From Metopolophium dirhodum (Eukaryota > Arthropoda > Insecta > Hemiptera > Aphididae), in assembly GCF_019925205.1 (NCBI RefSeq), contig NC_083567.1, forward strand, positions 5,394,001 to 5,458,000: a stretch of 64,000 bases of DNA. The letters run 5' to 3'. Both the position numbers and the translations under genes were made by a program. The notes under the pieces were generated by a model. That model had not been told where the DNA came from, made no database searches, and saw only the letters and a program-made list of their open reading frames with translations. Positions 1 to 13,445 of the stretch are shown here, piece by piece; positions within the stretch are counted from its first letter, which is position 1, and each line of letters opens with the position of its first letter.

Positions 1-660
1 ACGATCACGCATGACGGACCCTTTTGTCCGCCGTCAAGCTTTTAACCGGTCGGCGGCAGCTCTTTGACCAGCGGCCCGCATGATATGTACCGACGACGAC
101 GACGGCGGCGGCGGCGTCGGCGGCGACTACGTTTTCCTGCCACACAGAGTATTTTCCTGCGCGCCACACAACGCATGTATAATGATAATAATAATATGTC
201 ACTATCGTTGTTGTACTTGGGTAGGTATATACATATATTATGATATGTACACTCCGCAGAGTACAATATAATAATAATAATACACTCACCGCCATTGCCT
301 ATTATTATTATACTGAGTTGTTTTTGTTGTGTTTCGTTGTGCTGCGTGTTGTTTTCGTAGCCGCCAACCGCAGCACCGCGAATTTCGGCCAAAAGGCCCC
401 CGCCGACCGCCTTGTACGATATAAACTATAATAATATTAAAAATAATATTATATTATTATTATTATATACGAATAATATTATTATAGAATTTAATATAAT
501 ATGCGCCATTTCTATTACTATTATTATTATTATTATTTGGTTCGTCATCTCGTGGCGCTTTTCATTGTGACATCTCACGCCGTCTCCAGACCGTTTCCGG
601 TCACCGAGTTACGTGTGTGCTGCAGTGTTGTGTATATTATGTTCTCTCGACAATCGGAAA
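1..660. other. CpG-containing intergenic stretch with microsatellites, possible promoter of an off-window gene
   Basis: The first 420 bases, and again about 540-620, are clearly richer in G+C and CpG than the AT-rich sequence that follows. A run of CGA/CGG triplets lies at about 90-126, and ATT/ATA triplet tracts follow up to about 540. Open frames here on both strands are built from these triplet repeats and match no family I recognise. In this AT-rich genome the known promoters (for example near the TBP start) are similarly CpG-rich, so this may be the upstream part of a gene left of the window. That is inference. Confidence 0.3.
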
Positions 661-3330
661 TAGGTTATACATAATAATAATATATTCTTAGGTAAAAACA
701 TCAAACAGGACGCTTTTTGTCCCGTTTTTAGAAGATGATCCCCTTTTAATCTCGTTATCTTCAAATTGTTATATTCAATATTGTTATTTGTAAAAAAAAA
801 TTAATTAAAGAAATAAACACAAAACAATATAATATAGAACAACAGTAAAAAAGATGGTGTGGTATCTACACAATTTAAAAAAATAAAAACATATTTATCA
901 ACAATTTTTGGAAGATTGTAGAATATTCTCTAGAAATGCCAGGAACTAATGCACCAACAGGGAGAATATTTTTTACCACAAACGTGTTATGGACGGACGA
1001 AAAAAATCGGTTTTTTGTACCTATTAAAGCAATTTATTGTAATTTTTTTATTTATTTGCTTCTAGATATCTAATTATCAGACACCTAATAATAGGTATAT
1101 CATTGGTCGTTACTATAATATTTAATAACTTAATATTTCTGTGTTTATGGGGGCCTCTAATTCTTATAGGAGTAGACGAGTGGGAGTGGTGGATTTAAGA
1201 GTAAAAAATTGTATCAGTAATACTTAAGAAATATTTGTTAACCTAGTCGTTAAGACCGTTAAATAATCTGCCACTGCCCTTACTATAGGGGCATAGGGCT
1301 GCTCACACGTTTCACGCTATGTTTATTCTATGATCTCAGCTATATACCTACACTTAGGGCCAGTTGTACCATCTACGGTTACACTTCGATTACGCTTAAT
1401 CAACTGACAACAGATTTTATAACCGGCCAAAGTCGGCCGATTAAACTTCGGTTAACTTTAATCGAAGATTAAACAACTGGCCCTTATTCAGCTTATTCGG
1501 GCGTTTTGAATCATGACTCCCGAGTCTGTAACATATTCATCTCCTAAATATGAGTGCATTCTGTTGGATTATTAATATTTTATAAATCGTGCCTATATAA
1601 ATATGTATATTATACTATATCGTCGTATGAATCATCGTAGGCGCGCATGCAAACGTTTACACGAATTATGATGAGAGACATATTATTTCTTCAATCACTA
1701 CCATAATATATTATAAATTATAATATTGTATATACTATATACATATCAATGAGTATCGTATATACAATGTGATTCATCAAGCATATTATATGAATTTGAT
1801 TATCTGATAATAAATATTAATTCAAATTAGGTTTTTTGGCATTTTTAGGATATACCTATACTAACTTAAAGGCTACTTTCTTAAATACTTAGAATTTTTA
1901 CACTATTTAAAGAATACCAACTTTGTATGTAGGTACCATACAAACTACTTTTTCCTAATGTGAATCACCTTTTTTGTACTATACATTTTTAAAGAGATGA
2001 ATCTTTTCAAAATGATGATGTATAATATAGGTATTATAGGTAAACCTACCTACAAATCAAAATATTGTAAACGAAAATTTTTAAAAACAATAATTAAAAA
2101 AATAAAAATAAAGGCAGGGGATGTAATCATAATATGCTTGGTGAATCACACTGTATTTATGGTACACGGGCTACATGTGTTTGTGTTATGCGAATTACAA
2201 ATTCATGCGAATCTATTTTAATACATACAAAATATATTGTATAATCTGACTAACTTTATCGAGAAACTTCGCATGTTATTATAAACACATACACACACTA
2301 CACACGCGTATACACCCGACCATAAATCAATTGGACTTAAGTGACAAGAGTTAAGGGTAATAATTTCACAGATACATTATTCATAAACCGTTACGGTGTT
2401 ACGCGGCACACTGCAGATGAAACTTTATAAAATTCGAAATCTATATCGCTGATATTGTAATATTATATTATACGGTTTTAATAATATTATATATATCATG
2501 ATAAATTAAGAAATAAAGCCATACCGATTTAAAACATTTATAACTTGACAGACATTTTATTACATGCGTCCGTCTGGTCGAGATTATGATCCGATACGGC
2601 CCAAAACTTAATACATATATATACAGAAATATATTATTGATTTGGACACATATTGAATAAATTATATACCTACCGCTGAAACGAAATCGAAAGTTAAAAA
2701 ATGTTCAGTTTGATTTATAATAATGATATTCAGTATAAAGCTACCTAGTATAATTAAATGATCACAGTACTCAGTAATAATCTAATAATAGATAAATTAT
2801 TCAGTTAAAATTAATTATCAATTGATAGTAAATAGTAATTACTAGTTAGTAGGTATGTATATAATCTTAGATAATATAATAGGTCATTCTTTGGCGTAAC
2901 TTAGAGTGGGGTTTCAAAAACATAACATACCCTTTTAGCCACGTCGTGGACGTAGTAGTTTTTCTTAATTGTATAGTCGCTGTTACCTTTACTATTTTTA
3001 TTATTATTTACTATAATACTAAGATAATGTTATTTCATCTCAAATGTGAAATTTTATATTATTTCCTTATAAACTATGATATATTATGGTTATAGGTACC
3101 TATTTATATAGTTTAAAATAGATTTCATGATTTTTTTTTTTGATTTTTTTTACAAGTACCTAATAAATAATCTGTATCATTAATACAATAAGAATATAAA
3201 TTATAGGCTAAACAATATTGTACAATTGACAGGTAACATTATTGTGATGAAAGGAGTCACCCAATGATAACACTTCCTATGGTTACTTAATTATTATATT
3301 TAACTATTTTTGTTATATATAATATATGTA
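661..3330. other. Intergenic, no gene seen apart from one MITE
   Basis: AT-rich sequence with many stops in all frames. The only structure I can name is the MITE at 1357-1483. The short frame at 1997-2221 encodes a low-complexity Lys/Ile-rich peptide with no family resemblance. Confidence 0.5.
1357..1483. mobile_element. PIF/Harbinger-type MITE, 127 bp, with TTA target duplication
   Basis: The element begins GGGCCAGTTGT and ends ACAACTGGCCC, a perfect 11-bp terminal inverted repeat. It is flanked on both sides by TTA (1354-1356 and 1484-1486). The interior also contains related inverted pieces built on the motif TTAATCGAAG. A three-base TWA target duplication is typical of the PIF/Harbinger superfamily. 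At 127 bp it has no coding capacity, so it is a non-autonomous copy. Confidence 0.75.
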
Positions 3331-3339
3331 TATATATGT

Positions 3340-3840
3340 TTTTTTGCGTCTTGGGAGATAACCAAGTATGGTAGATGAGGCCAAATTTTTGATAAGTGGA
3401 TTTGAACGAGTACTTAGCTGGTTGTGGAATCTTTTATAGAAACATTTAGATTCATCACTTACTGTTTCTAGTCTTAGGTATGAATGTAGAGAAAAATTTA
3501 AGACGTAGGGAGGTGCATTTGTTAATTAGAGCAATGTTTTGAAAGGCTTGAATTTTGTTAATATTTGATTTTTTCGCATTACCCCATTACTGAAGCCGTA
3601 TATGTCCACATTGGTTTGAGTAGACTTTTTTAGATAAATTTTTTAGAAGTTTGATGTCCGTGGAGGTATAATTATTATTGCATAATACAGTTTTTAGCAT
3701 GCGTAACTGCGTAAGCGATTATTTAGAGCAAGTCTTTTGGTTCTTATATGGTGGGCCCAAATAAGTCTTTGATCGAGTGTTAAACCAAGATATTTAACAG
3801 TAGGAAATCTCATGATAAATATAAAATAAGTATCATGTAG
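3340..3840 (-). mobile_element. Jockey-like LINE remnant, C-terminal part of ORF2
   Basis: Read on the minus strand, the segment encodes FPTVKYLGLTLDQRLIWAHH, typical of the region just after the reverse transcriptase domain in Jockey-clade elements. After frameshifts and stops it encodes KCFYKRFHNQLSTRSNPLI and ASSTILGYLPRR, which resemble the extreme C-terminus of Jockey ORF2. Several stops and frame changes lie between, so it is a dead 5'-truncated copy. It appears related to the fragment at 52980-53245. Confidence 0.65.
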
Positions 3841-3849
3841 CTCCTATAA

Positions 3850-4631
3850 TTATTTTTTTTTAATAAACCAATTTATTATTATATTAATATGGATTATAGA
3901 TGTATAAGTAAATGTAACATGTGTGTGTCAGTTTGCCTGTGCATGTGTTGGTCGTTGGTGTATGAGTGGTGACATAATCTTTCTTAAAAATCCTATACGC
4001 AACTGCTGTATATAATATATTATACCTAAATATATTACAAATAATTTGTTGATATTCTGACAATTTATTTATTTTTTTGAAAAGTGCCAGACATTATCTT
4101 TATTATATTCTAATAATTTAATTAATATATAATAAGACAAACTATAATAGAATAAAATAATAAAGACGCAAAAACAAAAAATACAACCAAGTTTTAAAAA
4201 AATTACGATAAATGTTTAGATAACATATCTATATATGTATAACATATAATATGCATACCTTTTAATTTGTAAACTATTTTCTTCTTTTTCCCTATATTAT
4301 TAAACGCTTTTTAGAAAATCATTCGTCGTGAGTTTGTGAAATTTCAATCCACTGTTGATATGTCTACTATTTTTGTTTTACTAAACTGAATTATTTTTCC
4401 ATCGAATAAAATAATTTAAATCTGCAGATAACCAGCCAATCTGTAATACTTGGTACAATAATTAAATAATATGTGTGCTCTACCTATACTTATTATACAT
4501 ATATTATATTATATACACCCAGCAAAGTCGACATAATCAATACCTGTACATACATTCTCACATTATAATTACTTGTCATTTAAGTTCGAACATTGTAAAC
4601 GGGCACTTTTACTATTATAGATGTAACATTG

Positions 4632-4669
<38 letters not shown>

Positions 4670-5732
4670 TATTATCAACGCATATTCATTGAGTGTTAAT
4701 TGAGCGTGGGACGATCCGGCTTGAAAAATAAAAATATGCCAGGTCAATAATTTTACTATAGGATTCACAGTATCACACAATAGACCGCCCATAGCAACGT
4801 TTTGACGGCTAGTCAATGAACCGATAATTAGAAATTAGTGATGACGAGGATACCTGCCGAGGCCCCCAATCCCAAGTGACTAAGCAAACGCCCCGCAGCT
4901 TTTTTTCTATTGTCGTTCATAATATTTAATATTTGGCTTTAAATCGCTCATCATGATATCATTACGTGTTTATTTTTTTTTTGCTCTTCGATTAGGTCGT
5001 TAATAATAGAGAGAATCTACCAGAAACACCTCTTGCAACATTGTTATTTTCGACTGCGTTGTTAAGTCATAATATATTACAAGAACACGATATTTCGACT
5101 GTTGACAAGTGCACTTAGGTACAAAATACGATTTCGTATGATTAGCTATGCACTCCGTATCATCTGAACCAAACGTTAAAAAAAGGCTTATTATTTGTAT
5201 AAAAAATATACATTATAATATTTATCTTCGCTTTAAGTTTTCAGAATTTTATTAAAAAAAATATCTTGAGTTCATGATACATCACACTGTTTATCATAAT
5301 TAGAAGCCAGAATAATATTCTCTGAAAATAGCCAAATAAGATGCTAATAATATTCTCTTGAAAAATCGAAAATATTTTTCCAATATATTAATATGTTTTC
5401 TTAAATTAAAAATATTAAGTATGCTTTTATATGCAAAAGAATAAAGTACATAAAACAAAATAATACCAATATAAATAAGTAGGGATATGAGTAGTAAAAA
5501 ATTACACAGCTTAAAAAAAAAACTTTAGCTTCAAGTCGGGAGAATTAAAAGTGGCCGCTAGCGATATGTTGTAGCAACCTTTTTTTTCTTCGAAAAATAA
5601 GGGTACCAAAACTCGTATACAACATCATTTCACAATTTTTCATCGTCATCTACAGACTATCTACTATAAAATTACTATGTGGGGTATAATTATTGTATAC
5701 ATATATATCAATATCACTATTATCGGGCATAT
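3850..5732. other. Intergenic, AT-rich, one triplet microsatellite
   Basis: No gene is seen. A TTA/ATT microsatellite at 4632-4675 generates open frames on both strands that are only poly-Tyr or poly-Ile. A slightly GC-richer patch at about 4800-4910 has no recognisable coding content. Confidence 0.5.
4632..4675. repeat. (TTA)n microsatellite
   Basis: About fourteen units of the triplet TTA/TAT with one interruption (ACT). It accounts for the open frames overlapping it on both strands. Confidence 0.9.
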
Positions 5733-5742
5733 AATTTATATT

Positions 5743-5967
5743 TTGGGGGACGGAGTGGCCGAGCGGACTAAGGCGTCGGTTGCGACGCACACCGACTCCG
5801 GTTCAAAACCTCGGCTGCAGGCGGCATTTTTCTTCGGGCAAGTCACGGTGCCCACTAAAAAATCTACCAAACTAACAAACACACGTGTTTAAACCTACAG
5901 TACCCTCCCCCACAGTAAAAAACCACCCAATGGCCTAAGTTACCGCGGGTTAATTAATAAAAAAAAA
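5743..5967 (+). mobile_element. tRNA-derived SINE with A tail and target-site duplication
   Basis: The head resembles a tRNA of the Leu/Ser type: an RNA polymerase III A box TGGCCGAGCGG at 5756-5766 and a B box GGTTCAAAACC at 5800-5810, spaced as in a tRNA. The tRNA fold is imperfect: the anticodon arm does not form a normal 7-base loop and the T-stem has mismatches. About 140 bases of unrelated body follow, ending in an A-rich tail at about 5957-5969. The 10-base sequence AATTTATATT occurs immediately before (5733-5742) and after (5968-5977), as expected for a target-site duplication made by LINE machinery. A functional tRNA gene is unlikely. Confidence 0.75.
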
Positions 5968-5977
5968 AATTTATATT

Positions 5978-8900
5978 ATTTACGCCACTGCAATACAAAA
6001 TACCGAAAATCTATAAAACTAATCGATATATTCTCTAATATTCTTTATTATACGAAATATTCTTCTATCTTAAAATATCCTCAAATATGCAAAACAAAAC
6101 TTTTGTCATTAATATTTACACGTTTCATGATTTGTAAAGATTTCGAACCACCGTCTGAGTAAAAAAAACAATATGCAAAAGAATATAATCCCGACCTCTA
6201 ATCATAATGTTATTATCATAGCATAATAAATTGCATAGTATACTAAATTATATTTTAATACTATATCGTTTTAATGACAAAACCATTATTAGTTTTTATG
6301 GCCAATGATAAAATTATAGGTTAGGAAACGTATAGCTGTATACAGGTAATGTACATTGTATATGTACTAATAACTTAGAATGATAAAGAAAATAGTAACA
6401 CATTACAGGTATATTATTTATACCTGTAAATTAAATGTGTAATACTATATTATATTATATTGTTATTGAAATGGATCTTATTAATTAGAATTGATTACAA
6501 TATAAGGCCTTATATTATACATACTTTTATTGTTAAAAATATATTATAGTCTTAAAAAGAATACAAATATACAGCCATACAGGTGTTGTGGAGGTTTATA
6601 TAGATAGCTTACTGTTGTTACCCACTTGTTGAGGTCTCAAAAACCTAATTAAAGTAAATATGAACTCAAAAAGTATTTAACGACATTATCACAATACATA
6701 CTTGTTAGTTGTTTGATATGCATATTATATTATATACGTATAGCATTGAGAAGTACAACAAACAACCGTATTCTCTAGCTGGCAGTGATCAAGAATATAT
6801 ATAATATACGGAATACCGTAAACAGAATCCAACACAGATGCACGTAAACGACATCGGACAGTTTTGTATGTAAATTAATGTGTACAGCCGGCAGGTACAG
6901 GTCATTTATTATTATCACCGTGTGTCTACGGGACGACTTTTTTTTTTAATGCCATTTCGTGAAACTAATGATGTTCACGGAGTTTTTAAACAATGACAAA
7001 GTATTCGTGCGTCAAATAATCGAAAGACGCTGGACCCGATCGTATATAATGTATAGGTGCATACGAACGGGGGTGATTCCCTGGGACTTGTCACATGTAT
7101 AAACACACATTTCTCTGAACGTTAGGTATACACCGATCAGCTTGATATGTCCACCATCACTGGAAGGAATTTCGAATATGTTTTCATTAATATTTTAACT
7201 AGGAAAAAAATTACAATATAATATATTCCTAACATATTATTATTATTACATTACTATAATAATATTATATTATGTACTACCTAGGGGACCGCGGATACCC
7301 GAATTTATATACAAGCATAACACGTCTGCATATTATAAAGGAATTTAAAAAAACAATAATAATGCGTGTATACTGTTTATTTGTTGTACGTTTGTTCGAA
7401 TATTAATGCAATACGTGAAAATAAAACTAAAAATTATTAATAAATTATAGTATTATGTACTTCATACCTTAAATTTAAGTGTATAATTTATATAGTAGGC
7501 GATTAAACAGCGTTATAAACTTTATATTGTGTACGATAGTTGCAATAAGTACCTAAATATAATTAATCAACCAAGCATTATAATAAAAATTGAATTTGTT
7601 GAATAGTAAATTGCCTATTACAATGCGTAGTTGAGATGAAATAGCATATTTCTGTGAAACTAAAATAAAATAAAATTGAATATTATATTGTTGTAGTTAA
7701 CTTCAAGAAATAAAAGATATAACTGTCATTGTAAATATATTTTCAGAGAAAAATTTATGAAATTTTAAAATTATTTCATTCCCTGGACTTACTAAAAATT
7801 ATAAAGAAATACCTATACCTGCCAGCTGGTAAATTGAAAATACTTTAAAATAAATATTTAAATAATGCGAGAATGTAAGCTATCATCATGTTGTAGCACG
7901 GCGTTAGATTGATATATTACTAATATTATTAACAAAAAAACATAAAGATGCTATCAACCCCGAAAAAAAACATTATGGTCGCATATGCTTTGAAAAATCT
8001 TAGAAAAATAAATATATAAATAATATTATTTAGTATATATAACACGGGCGTGTTACTGTAGTATAGCTATGCGTGTAAGTTTGTCGGTGTGGGTTTCTTT
8101 GAGGTTGATATATGACACAAATAGGTAATTTTTATAGTCACAAACGAGCATGACTAGAGTTCACAATTAAAGAAAACGGAGAAAAAACAACGTAGCTCTA
8201 CACCGATCATAATATTAAACGTTTAACATTTTACTTATAACCAACAAGTTGTTTTTTTTTTAATGTTGCACCGAAAAAAACATGATGCGCACCGCCTTGA
8301 CCAATAAAAACAGATATTTTTGTCAGATAAGTATACAGTTTCCCAGACCTTTGTTCCTCAGATTATTCCGACGTCATTAGCAAAATGTTTAGTCATTATT
8401 TTATTATTTTATTAGGATAAAAACCGCAGTTTAACATAGAACGACGATTACGAGCATTAAAATACCAAATCCTATAGGTGTACATGGACACTAAAATTAC
8501 ATTTTTATTTTCTTATGACGTTAGTAAATATATTATATTTATATTTATAAGCTCGATACTAATTTGCATAGAAATTGATTATCATTATCTCACATTTATA
8601 TGTGTAAGTTAGGTGCATAATACACAATATAAACCTACCTGCTTTTGAAAACACATGTATTCAGATTTCAGAATAAAATTGTTTGACAGACTTATATAAT
8701 ATACAATAATATAGGTACCAAAGGTACCTCTATTTTAAAATTTTAACTTGTAATAATATTTTTGACAAATTTACAGACGTCGTGTTCAACTGTTCCGTAC
8801 AAACATTAGTCAAATTAATTGTGGCTATAAATTGTATACTTTTTTGGACTTCTGATTAGTTATTTACGTTTACGTATCAAAATTAGGTACATGTTAAGTT

Positions 8901-11517
8901 AATAAACTTATAATAAATGTGTATTGCATCGTGTTTATTTGTATATTACTTTTTTATAATTATTAATTAATATATACATAATACATACTATACAATAAAC
9001 ATACATACTTACCTAATTAGTTAGTAGTGTATTTACTATGAATTACTAATGCATGTTCAATGTACACGATAGAAATATGTATATATACCTATGCATATAT
9101 ACATATTGATATGATATTGTTAATAATCATTAAACAAATAAGTAAATACAGACCTATAATTACTGAATTTGTATTTAAGTTTAATAAATATAAATAGCTA
9201 TAAGCTAACTCTATAGCTATCTGCCATGACCAAATTTGAATTTTTAAATATATGTTTAATATAATAAATTTGCGTTCAATAACAAGAGTTTTCGCATAGT
9301 TAGACTATCTGCCAAAATAACATAATAGTACCAACCAGTTAGATATTTAAGTGTCTATACACATTTAATTTCGAAAATTATATACCTAGGCTTAAAAAAA
9401 CCAGAAACGTTATCATATTATAATACGTCATACTATATTCTAATCACCACTATACATCATCATATTATTTTGCTTAAGCACGCCTTCCTACTGATTTCAA
9501 TCGACTGTTGTGGTATTTCGAAATTTGCATTTCCAAATGACTCGGGAGGGTTGCGATTCCGTACGCGCTACTGTTTCTGATCGTTAATAGAATGCAGAAC
9601 AATGCGTGTGGTCGTTGGGATTCAATTATTGTCACCTCGAAAATACACGGCGTGTATGTGTAGCGTGTTCGCTGATAAAATCGAGATTTAATAAAAAAAA
9701 AAAATAACAATAATAATAATAATATAAGAATAAGAAATATATTAAATAGTAATAATAATAATAGTAAAAGACAAAGGGAAAAAGCAACATCACGATCCAT
9801 GGAACGGCGCACAAAAATAAATATCTATCCAAGACTAGTCGCCAACAACACGGTGGTAATTAATTAATTAACAAATAGTGTCTAAAAACTTTGTACCTAT
9901 ATAACTATACTATTATAGCTGGCATTATGTTAATACTCCTCGTAGTGGTTTAACGTTTTGTTTTTTATTAATTATAAATGCCCGAGCGTGTACCCGTGTA
10001 ATATTGTGTGGAAAAGAATCTAATAGGTATATATCCGGGGACCTACATGGGAGGTTCGTACAACGCGTTTACAATGTTAACAAATGCAGATAGTAATCGA
10101 TTGGGAATCGTGAGAAAAAAAAATAGTCAGATAAAGTGCCAGTTAAATGTTATTGATGCCCAGGCATACCGTATACATTACGGCGATTGACGAATAAAGG
10201 GTATCGATGACAAATGTTTATTGTAATCATCTCAACACTAAATGAAATTAAGTACTGTGTGGGTAGGTTTGGTGTACACAAAATACTATATAACTTTTAT
10301 TAATTATTGTATGCCTTTAGAATATTATAATGTTAAATGCAAACGTAGGAACATAAAATAAGCAACGATACTGCATAATACCTATAATATGCACACAATG
10401 CTCATAATGACGTATGTATAATGTGATATTATATTATTGTGTGGGTAATTAAGTTTAATTTAGTCATACACTAAATACAAGTATTTTTTCTATACATATA
10501 AAATATGAACAACCACGTTGAAATGTTGAATATTAGGTAAAACGTTATGACTTATAAAACATTTAAAATTAAAATAAATGTTGGTTTCTCATAATAGCCC
10601 AATTAGAGTTATTAAATTTACTTCACCAATTACTTCTATAGTGTATACTTTATTATAACTACGTATTTAAAATGTTCAGATTTTCAAACAGTGTTAAAAA
10701 AAATATGGTGCATCTTTACACATAATATGTGCATCATTTTACGCAGCATTTTTAGGGAACTTTCTTCGGTTTTTGAGGCATTCCAATTGATTTCATTACC
10801 GTCTCTATTCATAACAACTATGAAGTATTAACTAGGTATTATTACAGGGGCTCTATCTAAATCTACTATTATAGTAAGTTATTGGTTGTTACTTATTGCT
10901 AATAATTAATAATATTAAAAAATGTACAATTAGCTGTTATATATTATTTATTTCATAAAATTTTTTTTTTAAAAATGACCTTAGACAAATGCATTTTCAA
11001 AAACTACTATCTTGGGTAGGTACTTTTTATTTAAAAAAATAACTACACTAAACTTTTGCAATTTAATAATGTTTAATGACTAATGAACATCCGAACAATG
11101 ACCGATGCATGTTTTATTACCTGTTTACCGTATTATAAGATTATACATTACACATACTTTATACTATCTAAAAAAAAATTATACTAGGCATACGACTTTA
11201 CGTTAGTAATAATATGAAATATGTGTACAATAATATTAACATATTATGCATACGTATTTACCATATAGACATATCAATAAATCTATAGTAGGTACATATT
11301 AACATTATTGAGTGCTCAATTCCAGGACCGGTAGAACCAGTGAGTTACCGAGTTTAACTCGGTGGGTTGGAGTGTTTAGTATAGACCTTGTATTTTTACT
11401 TCCTTGTTCTATCCCAATTTAAGGGATTTTGGTAAAAGTATAAGTAAAAGTTCTAAAATTGAGTGGGCCAATACTTAGCCTATATATCCAGCATTGCCCA
11501 AGTCTTAAGTCTCACTA
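5978..11517. other. Intergenic, AT-rich, no gene seen
   Basis: Over 5 kb with no frame that looks coding. A somewhat GC-richer patch lies at about 6830-7130. A TAA/ATA tract with poly-Leu/Phe frames lies at about 9690-9760, and a 60-codon frame at 10008-10190 resembles nothing I know. Unannotated regulatory elements or small exons could be missed by eye. Confidence 0.45.
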
Positions 11518-11554
11518 GTCTATATATATAAAAATGAATGTCTGTCAGTCTATA

Positions 11555-11591
<37 letters not shown>

Positions 11592-11907
11592 GTCCGTGAC
11601 GTCATCGTGGCTGTCTGTGTGTGACATGTCCTTTATGCATTCCTAAACGGCTGGACCGATGTTGATGAAATTTGGTACAGGGATGGATTAGACCTCTGGG
11701 CAGAAGATAGGCTAATTTAAAAAGGGAAAGGACCAACCCCGAAAGGTGCTCAAACAGGAATTTTGAGATTTCCAATGGAAATTTTTGTTTATAAATGGTT
11801 GCCATGCGGGTTTTAAAGCTATTATAATAATAATAATTGGTTGCAACATATTATTCATTTATAGTTGGCATTTTCAATGGGCAACGAAGTGCACGGGATC
11901 AGCTAGT
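11518..11907 (+). mobile_element. Helentron-like non-autonomous element (HINE-type)
   Basis: The left end is TCTATATATATAAAAATGAA followed by a (GTCT)n tract. The next block reads CTAAACGGCTGGACCGATG, then GATGAAATTTGGTACAG. The right end is GGCAACGAAGTGCACGGGATCAGCTAGT with no terminal inverted repeats. This arrangement, with a CTAGT-like 3' end, is what I recall for Helentron-associated elements in arthropods. There is no Rep/helicase coding sequence, so it would be non-autonomous. A diverged relative lies just downstream (12137-12636). The class assignment is from memory and not certain. Confidence 0.55.
11548..11590. repeat. (GTCT)n microsatellite inside the Helentron-like element
   Basis: About ten GTCT/CTGT units near the left end of the element. 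Expanded GTCT tracts at this position are part of the element's usual structure rather than an independent locus. Confidence 0.8.
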
Positions 11908-12136
11908 ATCTATATAAAATAAATAAGAAATATGGAGAGTGTGATATATCTAATTATTATTCCATAATATTATATTAGTCTTCCAACAAGTTTAAAATTA
12001 TTAATACACAATGTTATCATTATCTTTAAATTATATTTTATGCTCGATTATAATTAGATTAATCCATCATAATAGTGCTTTTACTCAATAGTATTATAAA
12101 CATTATTATCACTATTATATCTTTATAGTTTAAATA

Positions 12137-12636
12137 GGTATATATTTCTTACCGTGTGTGAGTATTCAAACTCCTCCTAAACGGCAGCATCGATTTTGAT
12201 GCAATTTTTTGAGTGTGCTTGAGTGGGTCTTTTGATTTGTTTGGATTCACAATTGGACCCGCGATAGTCCCAACCCTGGGTAGTGCTCAAACCTTTGAGA
12301 TTTACGATGGAAATTTTTGTTTATAAATGATTGCTAATTGCTATTGGTATAAACTTATAGGAGAAATAATTGGTTGAAATTTGTATTTATTTAATATTGG
12401 TTGCCATTGGTTATTCTGGCACATAAAGTACAAGCATGTATCAAATCGAATTTTCACACATTGCTTACCAAGGTGGCTGAGTTGCACCTATAGTTGCTCA
12501 CCAACATAGTCGGATTGCCTACCATGGTGCCTGAGTTGCACTTACTGCAGTGAGTTACACCCAGTGAGTTGAACAATCACAATTTTTTTAAGAGTTGTAA
12601 TTTTTTACGGGCAACGAAGTGCGCAGGATCAGTTAG
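12137..12636 (+). mobile_element. Second, diverged Helentron-like element
   Basis: It shares ordered blocks with 11518-11907: CTAAACGGCAGCATCGATTT, then GGTAGTGCTCAAAC, then GGAAATTTTTGTTTATAAATG, and a right end GGGCAACGAAGTGCGCAGGA followed by TCAGTTAGTTA. An extra internal segment at about 12470-12570 repeats the theme 'TGGTGCCTGAGTTGCAC' twice. No coding sequence is present. Confidence 0.5.
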
Positions 12637-13317
12637 TTATATATATAATTTTGTTCATACGTGTATTGTGTGTAATTATAATTTATATACTCTATGCTAT
12701 AGAGTCTATGCCCTATAGGCTATAGTAGTATTTAGCAAACAGATAATATTTGAATCATAATTTATAAGTAAATATTACTTGAGTTACCACTTACCGCACA
12801 GTTCAGTAACCAAAGTGTTACAATTGATTTACATTATTTTATGTTTATATTATAGATAATATATGTTAAAATATAATATTACAACTTTTTATGGGTTCTT
12901 CGTTCTTGTATAGCACCTATCTGATCTTCATACAATTTTTTTTTACTCTAGCATAAATAAGTCGTAATATAACTCGTCCAGTTCATCTTGAATCTTGAGT
13001 GACAGCACAGTTAATGGGTTACCAAAATATAATTAAAAATCAGTGTAGCCAATCGCAATAATATGATATGAAAATAACAAAGTTCAGTTATAATTTTCTA
13101 ATGATTAGTAAATATCATGATGAAATAATCAATACATTTATTGTTAATTCGTCATGAATCATGATGAATATCTTCCAAGTTTGATATAAAATCAAATACT
13201 TTAAATAAGTTTAAAGTATTTGATAAAAATGTTGAAATCATATTATTACATATTGAGGAGTATTAATACAGTATTGAAAAATTATATGAAACGACAAACG
13301 AGAGAACTCAGATAACG
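12637..13317. other. Intergenic, no feature seen
   Basis: AT-rich sequence without a coding frame or a repeat that I can recognise. Confidence 0.45.
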
Positions 13318-13445
13318 TCCTTACCTTAAAGTTTGATAATAGGTCAATATTATTCCAGCACACTATTGAAACTGGTGAACGAAAATTTGCTATGTCGTAC
13401 ATGTGTAAGATGGACACAACATTTTTGGGTTCGGCGTCCTCTTAA
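13318..13445. repeat. Solo arm of inverted-repeat family A
   Basis: This segment matches, in order, the right arm of the element at 24563-25053: AGGTCAAT, TGCTATGTCGTACATGTGTA against CGCTACATGTTACGTACTTG, TAAGATGGACACAACA against TAAGACGGATACAACA, and the terminus GCGTCCTCTTAA. No matching left arm is found beside it, so it is a fragment. Confidence 0.5.

Noticed and set aside
4475..4816. Tyr- or Ile-rich proteins on both strands
   Set aside because: Both arise from the same TTA microsatellite.
5749..5830. Functional tRNA gene
   Set aside because: The A and B boxes fit, but the anticodon and T stems do not fold properly, and the tail plus target duplication show a SINE.
9474..9832. Membrane protein with poly-Leu stretch
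   Set aside because: The Leu/Phe run is the translation of a TAA/ATA microsatellite, overlapping frames show the same, and there is no family similarity.
10008..10190. 60-residue protein
   Set aside because: Isolated short frame in AT-rich intergenic DNA with no neighbours, promoter or family resemblance.
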